DNA of 64,000 bases from NCBI GenBank assembly GCA_023213395.1, contig CM041465.1, positions 9,052,001-9,116,000 on the forward strand, written 5' to 3'. Below are positions 1 through 9,737 of the stretch, piece by piece. Under the pieces are notes generated by a model. It did no database searches, was not told the origin of the DNA, and saw only the letters and a program-made list of their open reading frames with translations. A program made the translations under genes and the position numbers. Within the stretch, counting starts at the first letter, position 1, and each line of letters opens with the position of its first letter. The stretch comes from Cycas panzhihuaensis. Taxonomy: Eukaryota; Cycadophyta.

Positions 1-283
1 GAGAGTCAAATAAGGCACGAAACTTGACCATCAAATCTGAAGTATTTTCAATGAATGACCTTAATTCTCTTTACAATTTAGTATGCTTTTAGTGCTATCT
101 TTTTGGGTCAGGGTCTACTACCCCCAAACCTCCTCTTTACAAGGGGGTTTTAGTGCCCCTGCACTCTTGGCCAATGGGGGCTCTCGCCCCCCTTGGATCC
201 CCCTAACAAAAGTTTGGGAGGGAGAACTATGTTGCCAACCTGTCAAAATTTTAGCCTCTAAAATATTGTTATCACATTATCAA
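1..283 (-). repeat. Partial LTR of the Copia-H family, cut by window edge
   Basis: This stretch aligns by eye with the right-hand part of both Copia-H LTRs (40,6xx-40,908 and 45,3xx-45,605). Shared blocks include the 'cttgaccatcaaat' stretch, the GC-rich block near 115-205 and the closing 'gttatcacattatc'. It lies in the same orientation as those LTRs, so element sense is the - strand. The usual terminal 'taaca' is worn away near 283, where Copia-A coding sequence begins. It is either a solo LTR or the end of an element lying left of the window. Confidence 0.8.
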
Positions 284-287
284 ATAA

Positions 288-719
288 AATTATCACTAAT
301 ACCTATAGAAAATAACACTAAGTTAACACTTAAAGAAGAAGCTAAACTAACAAATCCTACACTGTAATGATAACTAGTTGATAGCTTAATCTATCTCGCT
401 ATTACCAAGCTAGACATTTTATTTATAGTTGAGATTTATTCTAGACACATGTCTCAACCTAATTAGAAACATTGGAATATAGAAAAATATATATTGAGAC
501 ACATCAAAGGCATGTTGGAGTATGGCCTTCAGTATACTCAATGAGAACTTCATCTTAGAGGGGTTCTCAATTTCTAATTAGACAAGTTACCAGGATAGTC
601 ATAGCTTGACCTCAGAACAATATTTCACCTTTAGATTAGGAGTCATTTCATAGAGTTGTAATAAGTAACCCAATGTTATCTTGTTATCTATAGAAGTAGA
701 GTATAAAGTTATTATGAGT
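288..719 (+). pseudogene. Copia-A reverse transcriptase C-terminus and start of RNase H (broken)
   Basis: The translation in shifting frames carries the copia pattern that follows the catalytic part of reverse transcriptase: 'PIENNTKLTLKEEAK', then a segment like 'LVDSLIYL', 'SRHMSQPN' and 'HIKGMLEYGLQY'. Copia-J has the same blocks (for example 'PTPMENCTKLTLNEE' and 'SRYMSQPK'). Several stop codons and at least one frame change interrupt it, so it is a relic. Near 690-719 it reaches the RNase H 'EVEYK' segment and is cut there by the Gypsy-B insertion. Confidence 0.8.
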
Positions 720-724
720 GTAGG
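720..724. repeat. Gypsy-B target site duplication, left copy (GTAGG)
   Basis: The five bases GTAGG directly precede the TGATCC end of the LTR. The same five bases follow the other end at 7,435-7,439. Removing the element and one copy rejoins the Copia-A RNase H reading. Confidence 0.95.
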
Positions 725-1779
725 TGATCCCAAAAGAGCTTAGTTGGTGAAGAAATCAATTATCAACCTTTCCTCCTTGAGATCCTGGGAGTTAGTGTAG
801 AAAGCTCAATAACATCAAAACAACAATGAGCCCATGAAAGGAAAATTCTATACCAAATCAATTATTCTTGACATTGATCCAAAAGTATGATGAGTAATAC
901 TTTTATTAGACCATGAAAATCTCCATTTAATGGTGGAGAAATCAATTAGCAAAAGAATGGTAAAATTACAAGGAGTAAATGTTACAATTATACCATAAGG
1001 GGGATTCCAACCCTCCAAATGCTTCTCCAAGGATGCTTCCCAAGTCAAGTCTCCAAGAACCACCTCTCCGACCTGTAGAAGGGCTCAATTTATAGAAAGA
1101 AACCTGAATTGCATGTTTAACAAGTGGCAATCATGCAAGTATAACCACTAACCACCAGAATGCATGTTGTCCAAGTGGCCTTCATACAATTCTTAAAAAA
1201 TTATAGTTTGTAACAGATCTTAACGTACTCCAATTTGGCTTAAATTTAGTACACGTATAGGAACGTATGTCCCCTTAGCTTCCTCAAATTTTCAGCTCAT
1301 TTGGATGTCATTTGATTGCATTTTTGTTCATTTAATAATAATATGTATTTGCTGTTTTTCTGCTGTCCAAGTGGCCTTCATATAATTCTTAAAAGTTGCG
1401 GCTTGTAACTGACCTTAACGGACTCCAATTCAGCTCAAATTGTTTACACATATAGGAACGCATGTCTCCTCCACTTCCTCAAAATTTTAGCTCATTTGGA
1501 TGTCATTTGGCCATGTTTCTATTCATATAATCAAAATATATATTTTCTATTTTTTTCTGCTAACTGTGGGATTAATTTTTATGCAAAGACAAGGCTTGAA
1601 CTCTAATCAAATGATATTTTCTGAACCCCACCTTTTGTACACATCTAGTAAGATGTGTCTTATCCCTTTAAACAAAATTTCATAGAATTTTGATACCATT
1701 TGGCCATATCTCTTTTAGTTATGCCAATGCCTAGCATTTTCCGCATCCTCAGAAACATATGGTAGATCCTCCCGGATCA
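725..1779 (-). repeat. Gypsy-B 3' LTR
   Basis: It begins TGATCC and ends GGATCA and matches 6,383-7,434 almost throughout. It contains a tandem duplication of about 197 bp (1,169-1,364 and 1,365-1,561), also present in the other LTR. Being next to the polypurine tract makes it the 3' LTR of the minus-strand element. A 61-codon ORF near 1,500-1,685 recurs in the other LTR only because LTRs are copies. Confidence 0.95.
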
Positions 1780-1793
1780 TGGCTCCCCTTCCT
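1780..1793 (-). other. Gypsy-B polypurine tract
   Basis: Read on the - strand this is a purine-rich run (AAGGAAGGGGAGCC) immediately before the 3' LTR, the expected place for plus-strand DNA priming in LTR retroelements. Confidence 0.75.
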
Positions 1794-1794
1794 T

Positions 1795-3447
1795 GGAAAA
1801 TAGCCAACTCTGTTTGGCTTAGAATTGGAGATGGGGAAGTGTTGTTCTCCTCGTTGCCTACTAAACCACTTGGCCTTACTAGGCAATTTCGCTACTCCAA
1901 TCCCGAAGATTCATGTGTCTTATGTCTTGTTTTGGTAGATTTTCTCTCCAAGATACAATCTTCCTTGAGAGGCTCCTCACTTTCCAAATACAAATCATCA
2001 ACTGAAGGTAAAGTGAACTGGTCCTGTTCCTCATCTAACATGGAGGGCTCAAAGAGTTTTAAGTATTCAACATTTACTACTGAATATATTTGCATATAAG
2101 GTGGAAGATCAAGTTGGAAAGCATTGCCACCTACTTTTCTCAAAATCTTGAATGGTCCATACCTTATAGGTTTGAGTTTCTTACCTTCTCGTTTTTAACC
2201 TCTCCTTACTCAAGTATAACCATACTAAATCTCCTTCTTGGAAAGTACACTCTTGCCTATGCTTGTCATGTCTTTCCTTGTACTTTTGTTGAGTCCTTAG
2301 AAGTTGATCATGTACTTCTTTATGGACTCTCTGGATCTTCTCCAAGTATCTTAAAGCCTTGTCATGCTCCTCCTTCTCTTTGACAGATCCTTCCTTAGCT
2401 TGCATGGAAAACTCCAAGTCAAATGGACTTTGAGGTAAGTATCCCAAACAAACTTCAAAAGGTGCTTTAGAGTGTGATGCATGCATTGCTCTATTAAAAG
2501 CAAATTGTAGAAAAGCCAATGATTCATCCCAAGTCTTTGGATGCTTGAATTGTATCCCTCAATAGATGTACCACAGTTCTGCTCACTACTTCGGGTTGTC
2601 CACCTGTTTGAGGATGTAAACTTGTACTCCTCTTCAATTTGGTATCCATCCTCTCCTATAGTGACTGCCAAACTGATGAAAGGAAACGAGTGTCCCGATC
2701 TAAGATGATGGGAGAAGGCACGCCAAAATTTTTCCATACATGCTCGAAGAATAACTCACCGCCTGCACTGTGATTGTCTTCTTACAAGGTATTAGACATA
2801 TCATTTTACTAAACCTATCTACAACAACAAAAGATAATCATGTCCCTTCCTAGTCATGGGAAGTCCCCTAAAAATCAATGGAGATACTTTCCCAAGGCCT
2901 AGGGAATAGGTTGTGGTGTATACAATCCTAATTTTCTAGAAGAAGGCTTAGAAGTATTACACATTACACATCCTTTTACATATTTTTTACATCATTTTGC
3001 ATTTTTGGCCATACAACATATCTTCTCCAGCTTGCTAAAGTCTTCTCTATACCAAAGTGACCACTACTTTAGAAGTATGGGCTTCTAAGCCACTTGATCT
3101 TGTCTCCTTTTGATGGAACATAGAGTTGCTCCCCTTTCAAAAGTAGACCATCCTTCCAAGCAAGCTGGGAAGGTCTTCCTTTCGCTAAGTTCTCTAATTC
3201 TTCCTTCAAAGCTTCATCTTCATGGTACAAGTCTTTGTACTCTTCATGATGCATTGGTTCCACCTGCAAACTCATAAGAGAACTACAAACAAAACTAGAA
3301 GAAGAAGTGGAACAAGGTGGTCTAGATAACATATCGAATTTTGTTATTAGATCCCTTTTTATACTTAATTACAATATTGAATTGTTGTAAATAACTCATC
3401 CACTTCATGTGTCTTGCTTGCTGTAATTTACTTTGAGTTTGTAAAAA
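1795..3447 (-). pseudogene. Gypsy-B integrase and chromodomain remnant (broken)
   Basis: In element order: a linker after RNase H (about 3,332-3,069, ending in 'YVPSKGDKIKWL'); the zinc-binding region with 'GHFGIEKTLASWRRY' (about 3,075-2,950); catalytic core pieces around 2,890-2,650 including 'DRDTRFLSSVW'; the core end and C-terminal domain in the ORF at 2,519-2,181 ('RAMHASHSKAPFEVCLGY', 'EGDLVWLYL'); then 'KPIRYGPFKILRKVGGNAF' running into 2,143-1,892. Beyond that, 'EDCILERKSTKTRHKTHE' and, after a frameshift, 'LPSKAKWFSR' resemble the chromodomain of plant chromoviruses. Integrase inserts the cDNA; the chromodomain would steer target choice. Several frameshifts and stops make it non-functional. 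Confidence 0.85.
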
Positions 3448-5283
3448 TTAAAGAGGCTTATGATCGGTATGAATTACAACCTCTTTTCCGAGCAAGTATG
3501 ACCTCCAATGCTTGCATGCTTGATGAAGTGCGAACATTTCTCGATCATATGTTGGGTAGTTCTTCACTTGAGGGGTGAAGGCTTCTGAATGGTACGCAAT
3601 AGGCTTCCCATCTTGAATAAGGACAGCTCCCATCGCATTTCCACTCGCATCGCCCGACTTCAAAAGGCCTTTGCAAATTTGGCATTGCCAAAACCTGCTT
3701 CACAAATTTTCTTCTTTTAAAGAAGAAAGGCTTCTTCCTCCTTGGAACCACAAGTAAACTTTCTACTAGATTTTGTCAATCCATGTAGAGGTGCTGCAAC
3801 CTGTGAGAAATGAAGAATGAACTTTCTCAAGTATTGATAAGCTCCTAAAAAACTTCTCACCTCTGTGATGTTTGTTGGCCTAGGCCATTTGAGGATGGCT
3901 TGAGTCTTGAGTGGATCAATGCTCAACTTTCCTCCTCCAACCACAAAGCCTAAGAAGATCAAGTTCTCCTTGCCAAATTCACACTTCTTCACATTAAGCT
4001 TCAAATGATGCTTAGCCATAGTCTTTAAAACTTCTTCTATGTGTCGCAAATGTTCCTCCCATGTGTTGTCGAAAATCAAAATGTCATCAAGATAGACAAC
4101 AACAAAATTATCCAAGTAAGGCCTTAATATTTCATTCATTAGCCTCATGAATGTTGCAGAGCATTACACAATCCGAAAGGCATAACCATCCATTCAAAGA
4201 GTCCTTGCTTTGTTTTGAAGGCCGCCTTCCATGTGTCCTCCTCCTTTACCCTACCTTGGTGATAACCACTTTTTAAATCCAATTTAGTGAAATAACAAGC
4301 ATGTCGAATTTGATCAAGTAAATCATCTATACGAGGCAAAGGGTAGCGATTTTTAATTGTAATTTTATTCAAAGCACGAAAATCTATACACATTCTCCAT
4401 CCTCCATCCTTCTTAGGCACCAAGACAATTGGTGACCCACAAGGTGAACATGAAGGTCTTATGACCCCTTGATCAAGCAACTCCTCAACTTGCCTCTTTA
4501 TCTCATTATTTTCTACAATGGAGTGCCTATACAAAGCAACATTAGGCAATGGTGCATCTCCTACAAGAGTGGTTTCATGCTCTATCTTTCTCTTTGGTGG
4601 AAGCCCATCAACATGTTGAAATAGAATATCATACCTTGTCTTTAACTCCTCAATTTGTTGCATTTGTTTAGGTGATATAAGAAGAGTGTGAGTAGAAGGA
4701 CCTTCTTCATCTCTTGGCTCTTCTTTTCTCCTTACCATTAAGATGACAAATTTACCACATGCATTGATCATCCTTTTTGCTTGAGTAGCTGAAATTAATG
4801 CTATCTTATCCAAGTGCTTCTTTGTGGCCTTTATGATGAAGCCCTTGTTATCCTTCATCAATCGATACTTTCTCTCCCTTCGATAGAAGAGTGCATCTCG
4901 ATCCCACAAGTAGGGACTTCCAAGCACAACATGGCATACATCCAATGGCACCACATCACATATTACCTCATCAACAAAATCATTAGTGATGGAAAATTTA
5001 AGTGTACATTGCTTTGATATTTGCATTTCCACATCTTTATGGATCCAACCAAGAGGATATGGATGAGGGTGAGGAGTAGTTACCAAACCAATGCTCTTTA
5101 CCAAACTTTCTGAGATCAAATTCTTTTTGCTTCCTGGATCTATAATGGCACCAATCATACTATTTCCCACTTGAAGCTTCAAGTGAAATAGTTCCTCCCT
5201 TGTAGCATCATCTTCATAATTTGTAAGTAGAGTGACCTTCTCTTCTTCTCCTTCACTTTGAATCTCCACCTCGTAAAGTAGTG
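3448..5283 (-). pseudogene. Gypsy-B protease, reverse transcriptase and RNase H (broken)
   Basis: The long ORF 5,269-4,145 (374 codons) holds the aspartic protease near residues 35-60 and the fingers and palm of reverse transcriptase from about residue 235 ('VIRPSCSPCGSPIVLVPKKD', 'KLDLKSGYHQ', 'MPFGLCNA'). The reading then shifts to the ORF 4,148-3,717, which has the catalytic 'YLDDIL' and the thumb ('LGFVVGGGKLSIDP'). RNase H follows at 3,663-3,448 ('DASGNAMGAVLIQDGKPIAY', 'HTDHKPL'). The protease site reads IIDPGSKKNLIS; plant elements usually have D-S-G or D-T-G, so Pro is unusual. The frame change near 4,145 separates the two halves of reverse transcriptase, so an intact enzyme cannot be made. 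Confidence 0.93.
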
Positions 5284-5289
5284 CTTTCC

Positions 5290-6249
5290 TTTTTCCTTCT
5301 TTCTTAATTCCATATCCTTGATATGCTTCGCTTTAGTTCGGATGCAACTTCCAACACTTTGCTGTAATATGACCACTAATATCACAATGCTCACAATAGT
5401 TAGAACTTTTAACAAAATTAGTTCTTTTCTTCTTTCCTTCTTGCCTTTTGATGAGTGCCATTTAGGATTCTTTTCATACTTATTAGAAGTAAAAGTAGAA
5501 TCTTTAGACATGAATGTAGATTTCTTACTTTTACTTTCTATTGCCATAGCCATCCTACTTGCTTCTCCAATGGATTAAACCTTAAAAGGCCTTAGTTCCT
5601 TCCTTATGTATTCATGTAATCCTCCAATGAATTTCATAAGAGTGACATGTTCATCCATATTAATACCAAGTAGAATGCCATGCCTAAAAATAAAGAAGTA
5701 TAGTCTTGGACACTTACACCTCTCCCTTGGCGAAATATTGCCAAGTAACCCATTGGTCTTCCTCATGACCTACGGGGTAGCACTGCTTCTTTCTTATTCT
5801 CATAAAAGCCCATCATGGAAAAGAAGATACATCATGAGTCTTTAAATATGCATTCCACCATGTCAATGCATGTTTACACAACTTGAGCCTAGCAAATGAA
5901 AGCTTTTGAGCATTACTATAAGCATAGATTGTGAAGTAGGTTTCAAGTTGATCCAACCAATGGTCCAACTTTTCAGCATTTACCTCTCCATCATAAGTTG
6001 GAATATCCAACTTTGCCTCCACCTTGAAGGGTTGATGAGATGAAGTACCCTTGCTTTCTTCAAAAGAGTGCTTTAAGGTCTCCTCCTCTTCCTCTTCATG
6101 GTCGTGGTCATATGTGGATCCTCCTTCAAATTCCTTCTCTTTGCCTTTTCCTTTGACTAGAGGTAGAAGGTGGGTCATCATTTGCATCAAGGCTTGACGC
6201 TCTTCTCAAGCCTTTCAAATCTAATTTCTCCATCTTCTTTTTCAGCCAT
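5290..6249 (-). pseudogene. Gypsy-B gag (broken)
   Basis: An ATG at 6,249-6,247, about 130 bases inside the 5' LTR, begins a reading that soon shifts into the ORF 6,190-5,813. That ORF has an acidic linker and the retrotransposon gag core ('KLDIPTYDGEVNAEKLDHWL', 'WWNAYLKT'). Further frames continue through 5,766-5,575 and 5,553-5,290. A CCHC zinc knuckle C-x2-C-x4-H-x4-C ('CEHCDISGHITAKC') lies near 5,396-5,355 and is followed by a stop. Gag would form the particle and bind element RNA. At least three frame changes make it a relic. Confidence 0.85.
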
Positions 6250-6364
6250 GGTGCTTGGATTCTTTCTTTGTCTTCTTGGTGATTGCAACACAAGAAAGTC
6301 TTCACCTTTCTCTTTGTATCCTTTCCTTGTTTGTACCATTCAAGTCCCTACAACAAAGATCACA

Positions 6365-6377
6365 GGCTCTGATACCA
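6365..6377 (-). other. Gypsy-B primer-binding site (initiator Met tRNA)
   Basis: On the - strand it reads TGGTATCAGAGCC, the usual complement of the plant initiator Met tRNA 3' end, five bases inside the 5' LTR. It sets the element's direction. Confidence 0.93.
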
Positions 6378-6382
6378 AAATA

Positions 6383-7434
6383 TGATCCCAAAAGAGCTTA
6401 GTTTATGAAGAAATCAATTATCAACCTTTCCTCCTTGAGATCCTGGGAGTTAGTGTAGAAAGCTCAATAACATCAAAACAACAATGAGCCCATGAAAGGA
6501 AAATTCTACACCAAATAAATTATTCTTGACATTGATCCAAAAGTATGATGAGTAATACTTTTATTAAACCATGAAAATCTCCATTTAATGGTGGAGAAAT
6601 CAACTAGCAAAAGAATGGTAAAATTACAAGGAGTAAATGTTACAATTATACCATAAGGGGATTCCAACCTCCAAATGCTTCTCCAAGGATGCTTCCCAAG
6701 TCAAGTCTCCAAGAACCACCTCTCCAACCTGTAGAAGGGCTCAATTTATAGAAAGAAACCTGAATTACATGTTTAACAAGTGGCAATCATGCAAGTATAA
6801 CCACTAACCACCAGAATGCATGTTGTCCAAGTGGCCTTCATACAATTCTTAAAACGTTACAGTTTGTAATAGATCTTAACGTACTCCAATTTGGCTCAAA
6901 TTTGGTATATATATAGGAACATATGTCCCCTCAGCTTCCTCAAATTCTCAGCTTATTTGGATGTCATTTGATTACATTTTTATTCATTTAATAATAATAT
7001 GTATTTGCTATTTTTCTACTATCCAAGTGGCCTTCATACAATTCTTAAAAGTTGCAGCTTGTAACTGACCTTAACGGACTCCAATTCAGCTCAAATTTTG
7101 TACACATATAGGAACGCATGTCTCCTCCGCTTCCTCAAAATTTTAGCTTATTTGGATGTCATTTGGCCATGTTTCTATTCATATAATCAAAATATATATT
7201 TTCTATTTTTTTCTGCTAACTGTGGGATTAATTTTTATGCAAAGACAAGGCTTGAACTCTAATCAAATGATATTTTCTGAACCCCACCTTTTGTACACAT
7301 CTAGTGAGATGTGTCTTATCCATTTAAACAAAATTTCATAGAATTTTGATACCATTTAGCCATATCTCTTTTAGTTATGCCAATGCCTAGCATTTTCCGC
7401 ATCCTGTAAACATATGGTAGATCCTCCCGGATCA
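6383..7434 (-). repeat. Gypsy-B 5' LTR
   Basis: It starts TGATCC and ends GGATCA and aligns along its length with 725-1,779. The internal tandem duplication is at 6,825-7,020 and 7,021-7,217. It lies next to the primer-binding site, so it would carry the element promoter, transcribed on the - strand. Confidence 0.95.
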
Positions 7435-7439
7435 GTAGG
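7435..7439. repeat. Gypsy-B target site duplication, right copy (GTAGG)
   Basis: It is identical to 720-724 and directly follows the LTR end. Confidence 0.95.
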
Positions 7440-7754
7440 TTGCGAGGCTATTTGGCTGAGGAGGATTCTTGGAGAGCTTAAATTTGAGTAAGATCACCAC
7501 ACCAGCTATATTATAATAATCAAAGTGTGCTCAAGTTAATAAAGAATTTAAGTTTTTATGCGCATACTAGCCACATTGAGGTTCATCACTCTTTTATTAT
7601 GGAGCATGTTAAGATTAGTGAGATCAACCACTTCTATAAGCCCACAGACCAGTAGATTGCAAATACATTTACCAAGCCACTTGGTAGTGAGAAGTTTAAA
7701 AAATTCAAGGATGGTCTTGATATCTAACTTAACATTATAAACATTAAGAGGGAG
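7440..7754 (+). pseudogene. Copia-A RNase H C-terminus and polypurine tract (broken)
   Basis: This continues the reading interrupted at 719. Across frame changes it shows 'CEAIWLRRILGEL', 'DNQSVLKL', 'HIEVHH' and 'FTKPLGSEKFKKFKDGL', the standard end of copia RNase H; Copia-J has the matching 'FTKSLGREKIVKFRDG'. It ends in a purine-rich run at 7,743-7,754 that abuts the TGTTAA start of the 3' LTR. Stops and frameshifts are present. Confidence 0.88.
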
Positions 7755-7907
7755 TGTTAAACCTTTATGTTTAAATGTTAAATGATGTACCTTATAATGA
7801 TTTTTATATAACTTTATGTTAGTGTGACTTATCACTTAATGTGATAAAGTATGCACTCATATTTTTTTTAGTTATACAATATTGTAACTTAAGGGTTAAT
7901 ATACCCT
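7755..7907 (+). repeat. Copia-A 3' LTR, first part
   Basis: It begins TGTTAAACCTT right after the polypurine tract and resembles the Copia-J LTR start read on the - strand ('tgttaaaccttatgttta'; later 'cacttaagtgataaagtgcac'). LINE-C interrupts it; the last 17 bases are the LINE target duplication. The rest is at 14,124 to about 14,505. Confidence 0.8.
7891..7907. repeat. LINE-C target site duplication, left copy
   Basis: The 17 bases aagggttaatataccct recur exactly at 14,107-14,123, directly after the LINE A-rich tail. Confidence 0.95.
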
Positions 7908-8450
7908 AGCCTGAATAGTGTTTTCATGGAGAGGGTTTTGCGTCTGCGTTTCCATGGCGGCGATCTGTGATAGGTTTCCATTAACTTGGCAGTGGCAGGG
8001 GCTCATTCTTCCTCTAGAGACAGCCCCAAGTTTCTTCTCGGGGATCTAGATGCCACGACGTCCATCCTCCTTGTTCCCTGTAGCTTCCCGGATTAGAAAT
8101 GGAGCTGCGGGAGTAACTCTTTGAGTTGCAGGCTGATACTCCAACCTTGTAACGACCATGGCAAGAAAGGGGTTTAAGTAGCCACATCCTTTGGCACAGG
8201 GAAGGGCGAAGAATAAGTTTGGATCTTCCTCAATTTGGAGATGGATAATAAATAACCGTGGTAAGCTTGGTAGTTTCGTAACTGGGTTTCTTCTTCTAGG
8301 GTGTAAGATCCACTTCAATCTATAGTATAGATTCAAGGGAAAAAGACTGGTAAAGTTTGTGGTGGTTATCTATCATCTAAGGGCCATGATAAGCTCTATA
8401 TTGCCTTGCATGTAGCCTGTGAGTTTTTGCTTTAGTTTTTATTTTTAATC

Positions 8451-9735
8451 ATGGTAGAGGACCAAATCTTTCAAAACTAGAACTACATTCCTACACAGGG
8501 GAGATCATACCCTAATGTTTTAAGAGCTAGTGATGATGAGCTCTATGATTTAACACCTATTATTCAAGACAATAAAGTCATATTAAAAATTCCCTAAGGA
8601 TTAGTGGAGAAAACAGAAAAATATTGGGAAAATTGCCCTAAGGGTCGCTTCTCTGGACCCAAACTGGGGTTGGAAACCATCAAAAGCTGGACTAGAAATA
8701 AATGGAAAATGGTTGGTAATGTGGAAGTTATTACTATACCAAAGGGTGCGTCCTTTTTAAATTCTTATCCTCTAAAGATATGACCAATATCCTCCTTAAG
8801 GCATCTTGGATGCTAAGGAAGAAAGCTTTAATTCTTGAAAAATGACATAGAAATTTTAATCCCTTAGTACCTAGGATTAAGCAAGCCCTAATTTGGATTT
8901 AGCTTCTTGGACTCCCTTTGCACCATTAGAACCAAGAGGTTCTAAAGGGGATCGTGAAAGTTGTGGGACCTCTCCTAGTTATGGACTTTGCGACCAAGAA
9001 TAAAAGCAGACTCATTAATGCTAGGTTCTGCACTCTAGCTAGGATTGATAAACCCCTCATGGATGAACTTTGGATTGATATGGTAGATCAGAGCTGGGCA
9101 CAACCCTTACTGTATAAAATGGAGAACTTTAGATGCTCGATCTACAGAAAACTAGGTCATTTACCTCAAAAATGCCCAGGCGAAAATAACATAGAGGGAG
9201 AAAAGTAGGAGGAAACCATAAGGTCGAATCCTCAGGAGCCAACAGTGCAAGGTGACCATACCCTAGAGTTGCAAGGCGATCCCACTACTTAGGTCCAAGA
9301 CATTAGTCCTTTTAAGGCATAAATTGGTTGCCCTTTAGAGCTGCAAGGGGAGGCCACCCACCTAGGGGAGTCAGATCAAGACTTCAACCCTAATGAGGAG
9401 GACACCCTTTTAGAACTAAGGGAGTAGGAGAATCAGGGTTCAAGACTTCAAGAGAACCTCGAAGAGGAAGGCAACCAAGGGAATTTACCCCAGTTGGACC
9501 AAGGGAGCTGACCTAGCCTCCTTTGATACATGTGGATGAGGCCCAGAAGAAGACTCTTGATTTAGGCTCTAAAAAATAGGTGGGAAGGCCTCCCCTGAAA
9601 TTGCTCGGAGAAAGAGAAGTGGCTGCCCAAGTGGACCAAGGCAACCATTAAACTCTCAATGATGGCTTTCTCGAAGGTCCCAGACTCAGATCTAGAGTGG
9701 AGGGACAAGACCTCCCTAAAGGAGAGACCTCAGAG
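8451..9735 (+). pseudogene. LINE-C ORF1: RNA-binding gag-like protein (broken)
   Basis: The likely start is the ATG at 8,451. The early part carries 'YWENCPKGRFSGPKLGLETI' and 'WKMVGNVEVITIPKGASF', matching a block in LINE-G ORF1 ('GRFLGPRLGLDII') and the DUF4283-type region of plant LINE ORF1. The ORF 8,954-9,208 ends in a zinc-knuckle-like 'CSIYRKLGHLPQKC' whose second Cys is Tyr. Stops and frame changes follow both segments; the rest to 9,735 is charged, low-complexity sequence. ORF1 proteins bind element RNA for retrotransposition. Confidence 0.8.
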
Positions 9736-9737
9736 GT

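Larger units (their letters stand above)
725..7434 (-). mobile_element. Gypsy-B: complete Ty3/gypsy chromovirus-type LTR retrotransposon
   Basis: The element has two LTRs of about 1,055 and 1,052 bp, perfect TGATCC/GGATCA ends, a 5-bp target duplication, a primer-binding site for initiator Met tRNA (6,365-6,377) and a polypurine tract (1,780-1,793). Between them lie gag, protease, reverse transcriptase, RNase H and integrase in gypsy order on the - strand, followed by a probable chromodomain remnant. The genes are split by stops and frameshifts, so it is not autonomous now. Over the first 150 bases the LTRs differ at only about four positions, which suggests a fairly recent insertion for this window. 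It interrupts Copia-A. Confidence 0.95.

Noticed and set aside
83-367. 94-codon ORF at the left edge
   Set aside because: It runs from an LTR end into Copia-A coding sequence. Only its last part is a real copia reading; the ORF as a unit is an accident of the junction.
1500-1685. 61-codon ORF found again almost unchanged at 7,156-7,341
   Set aside because: Both copies lie inside the Gypsy-B LTRs at the same place. The repetition comes from LTR duplication, not from a conserved protein.
2090-2383. 97-codon + strand ORF
   Set aside because: It is the antisense of the Gypsy-B integrase C-terminus, which has clear domain similarity on the - strand.
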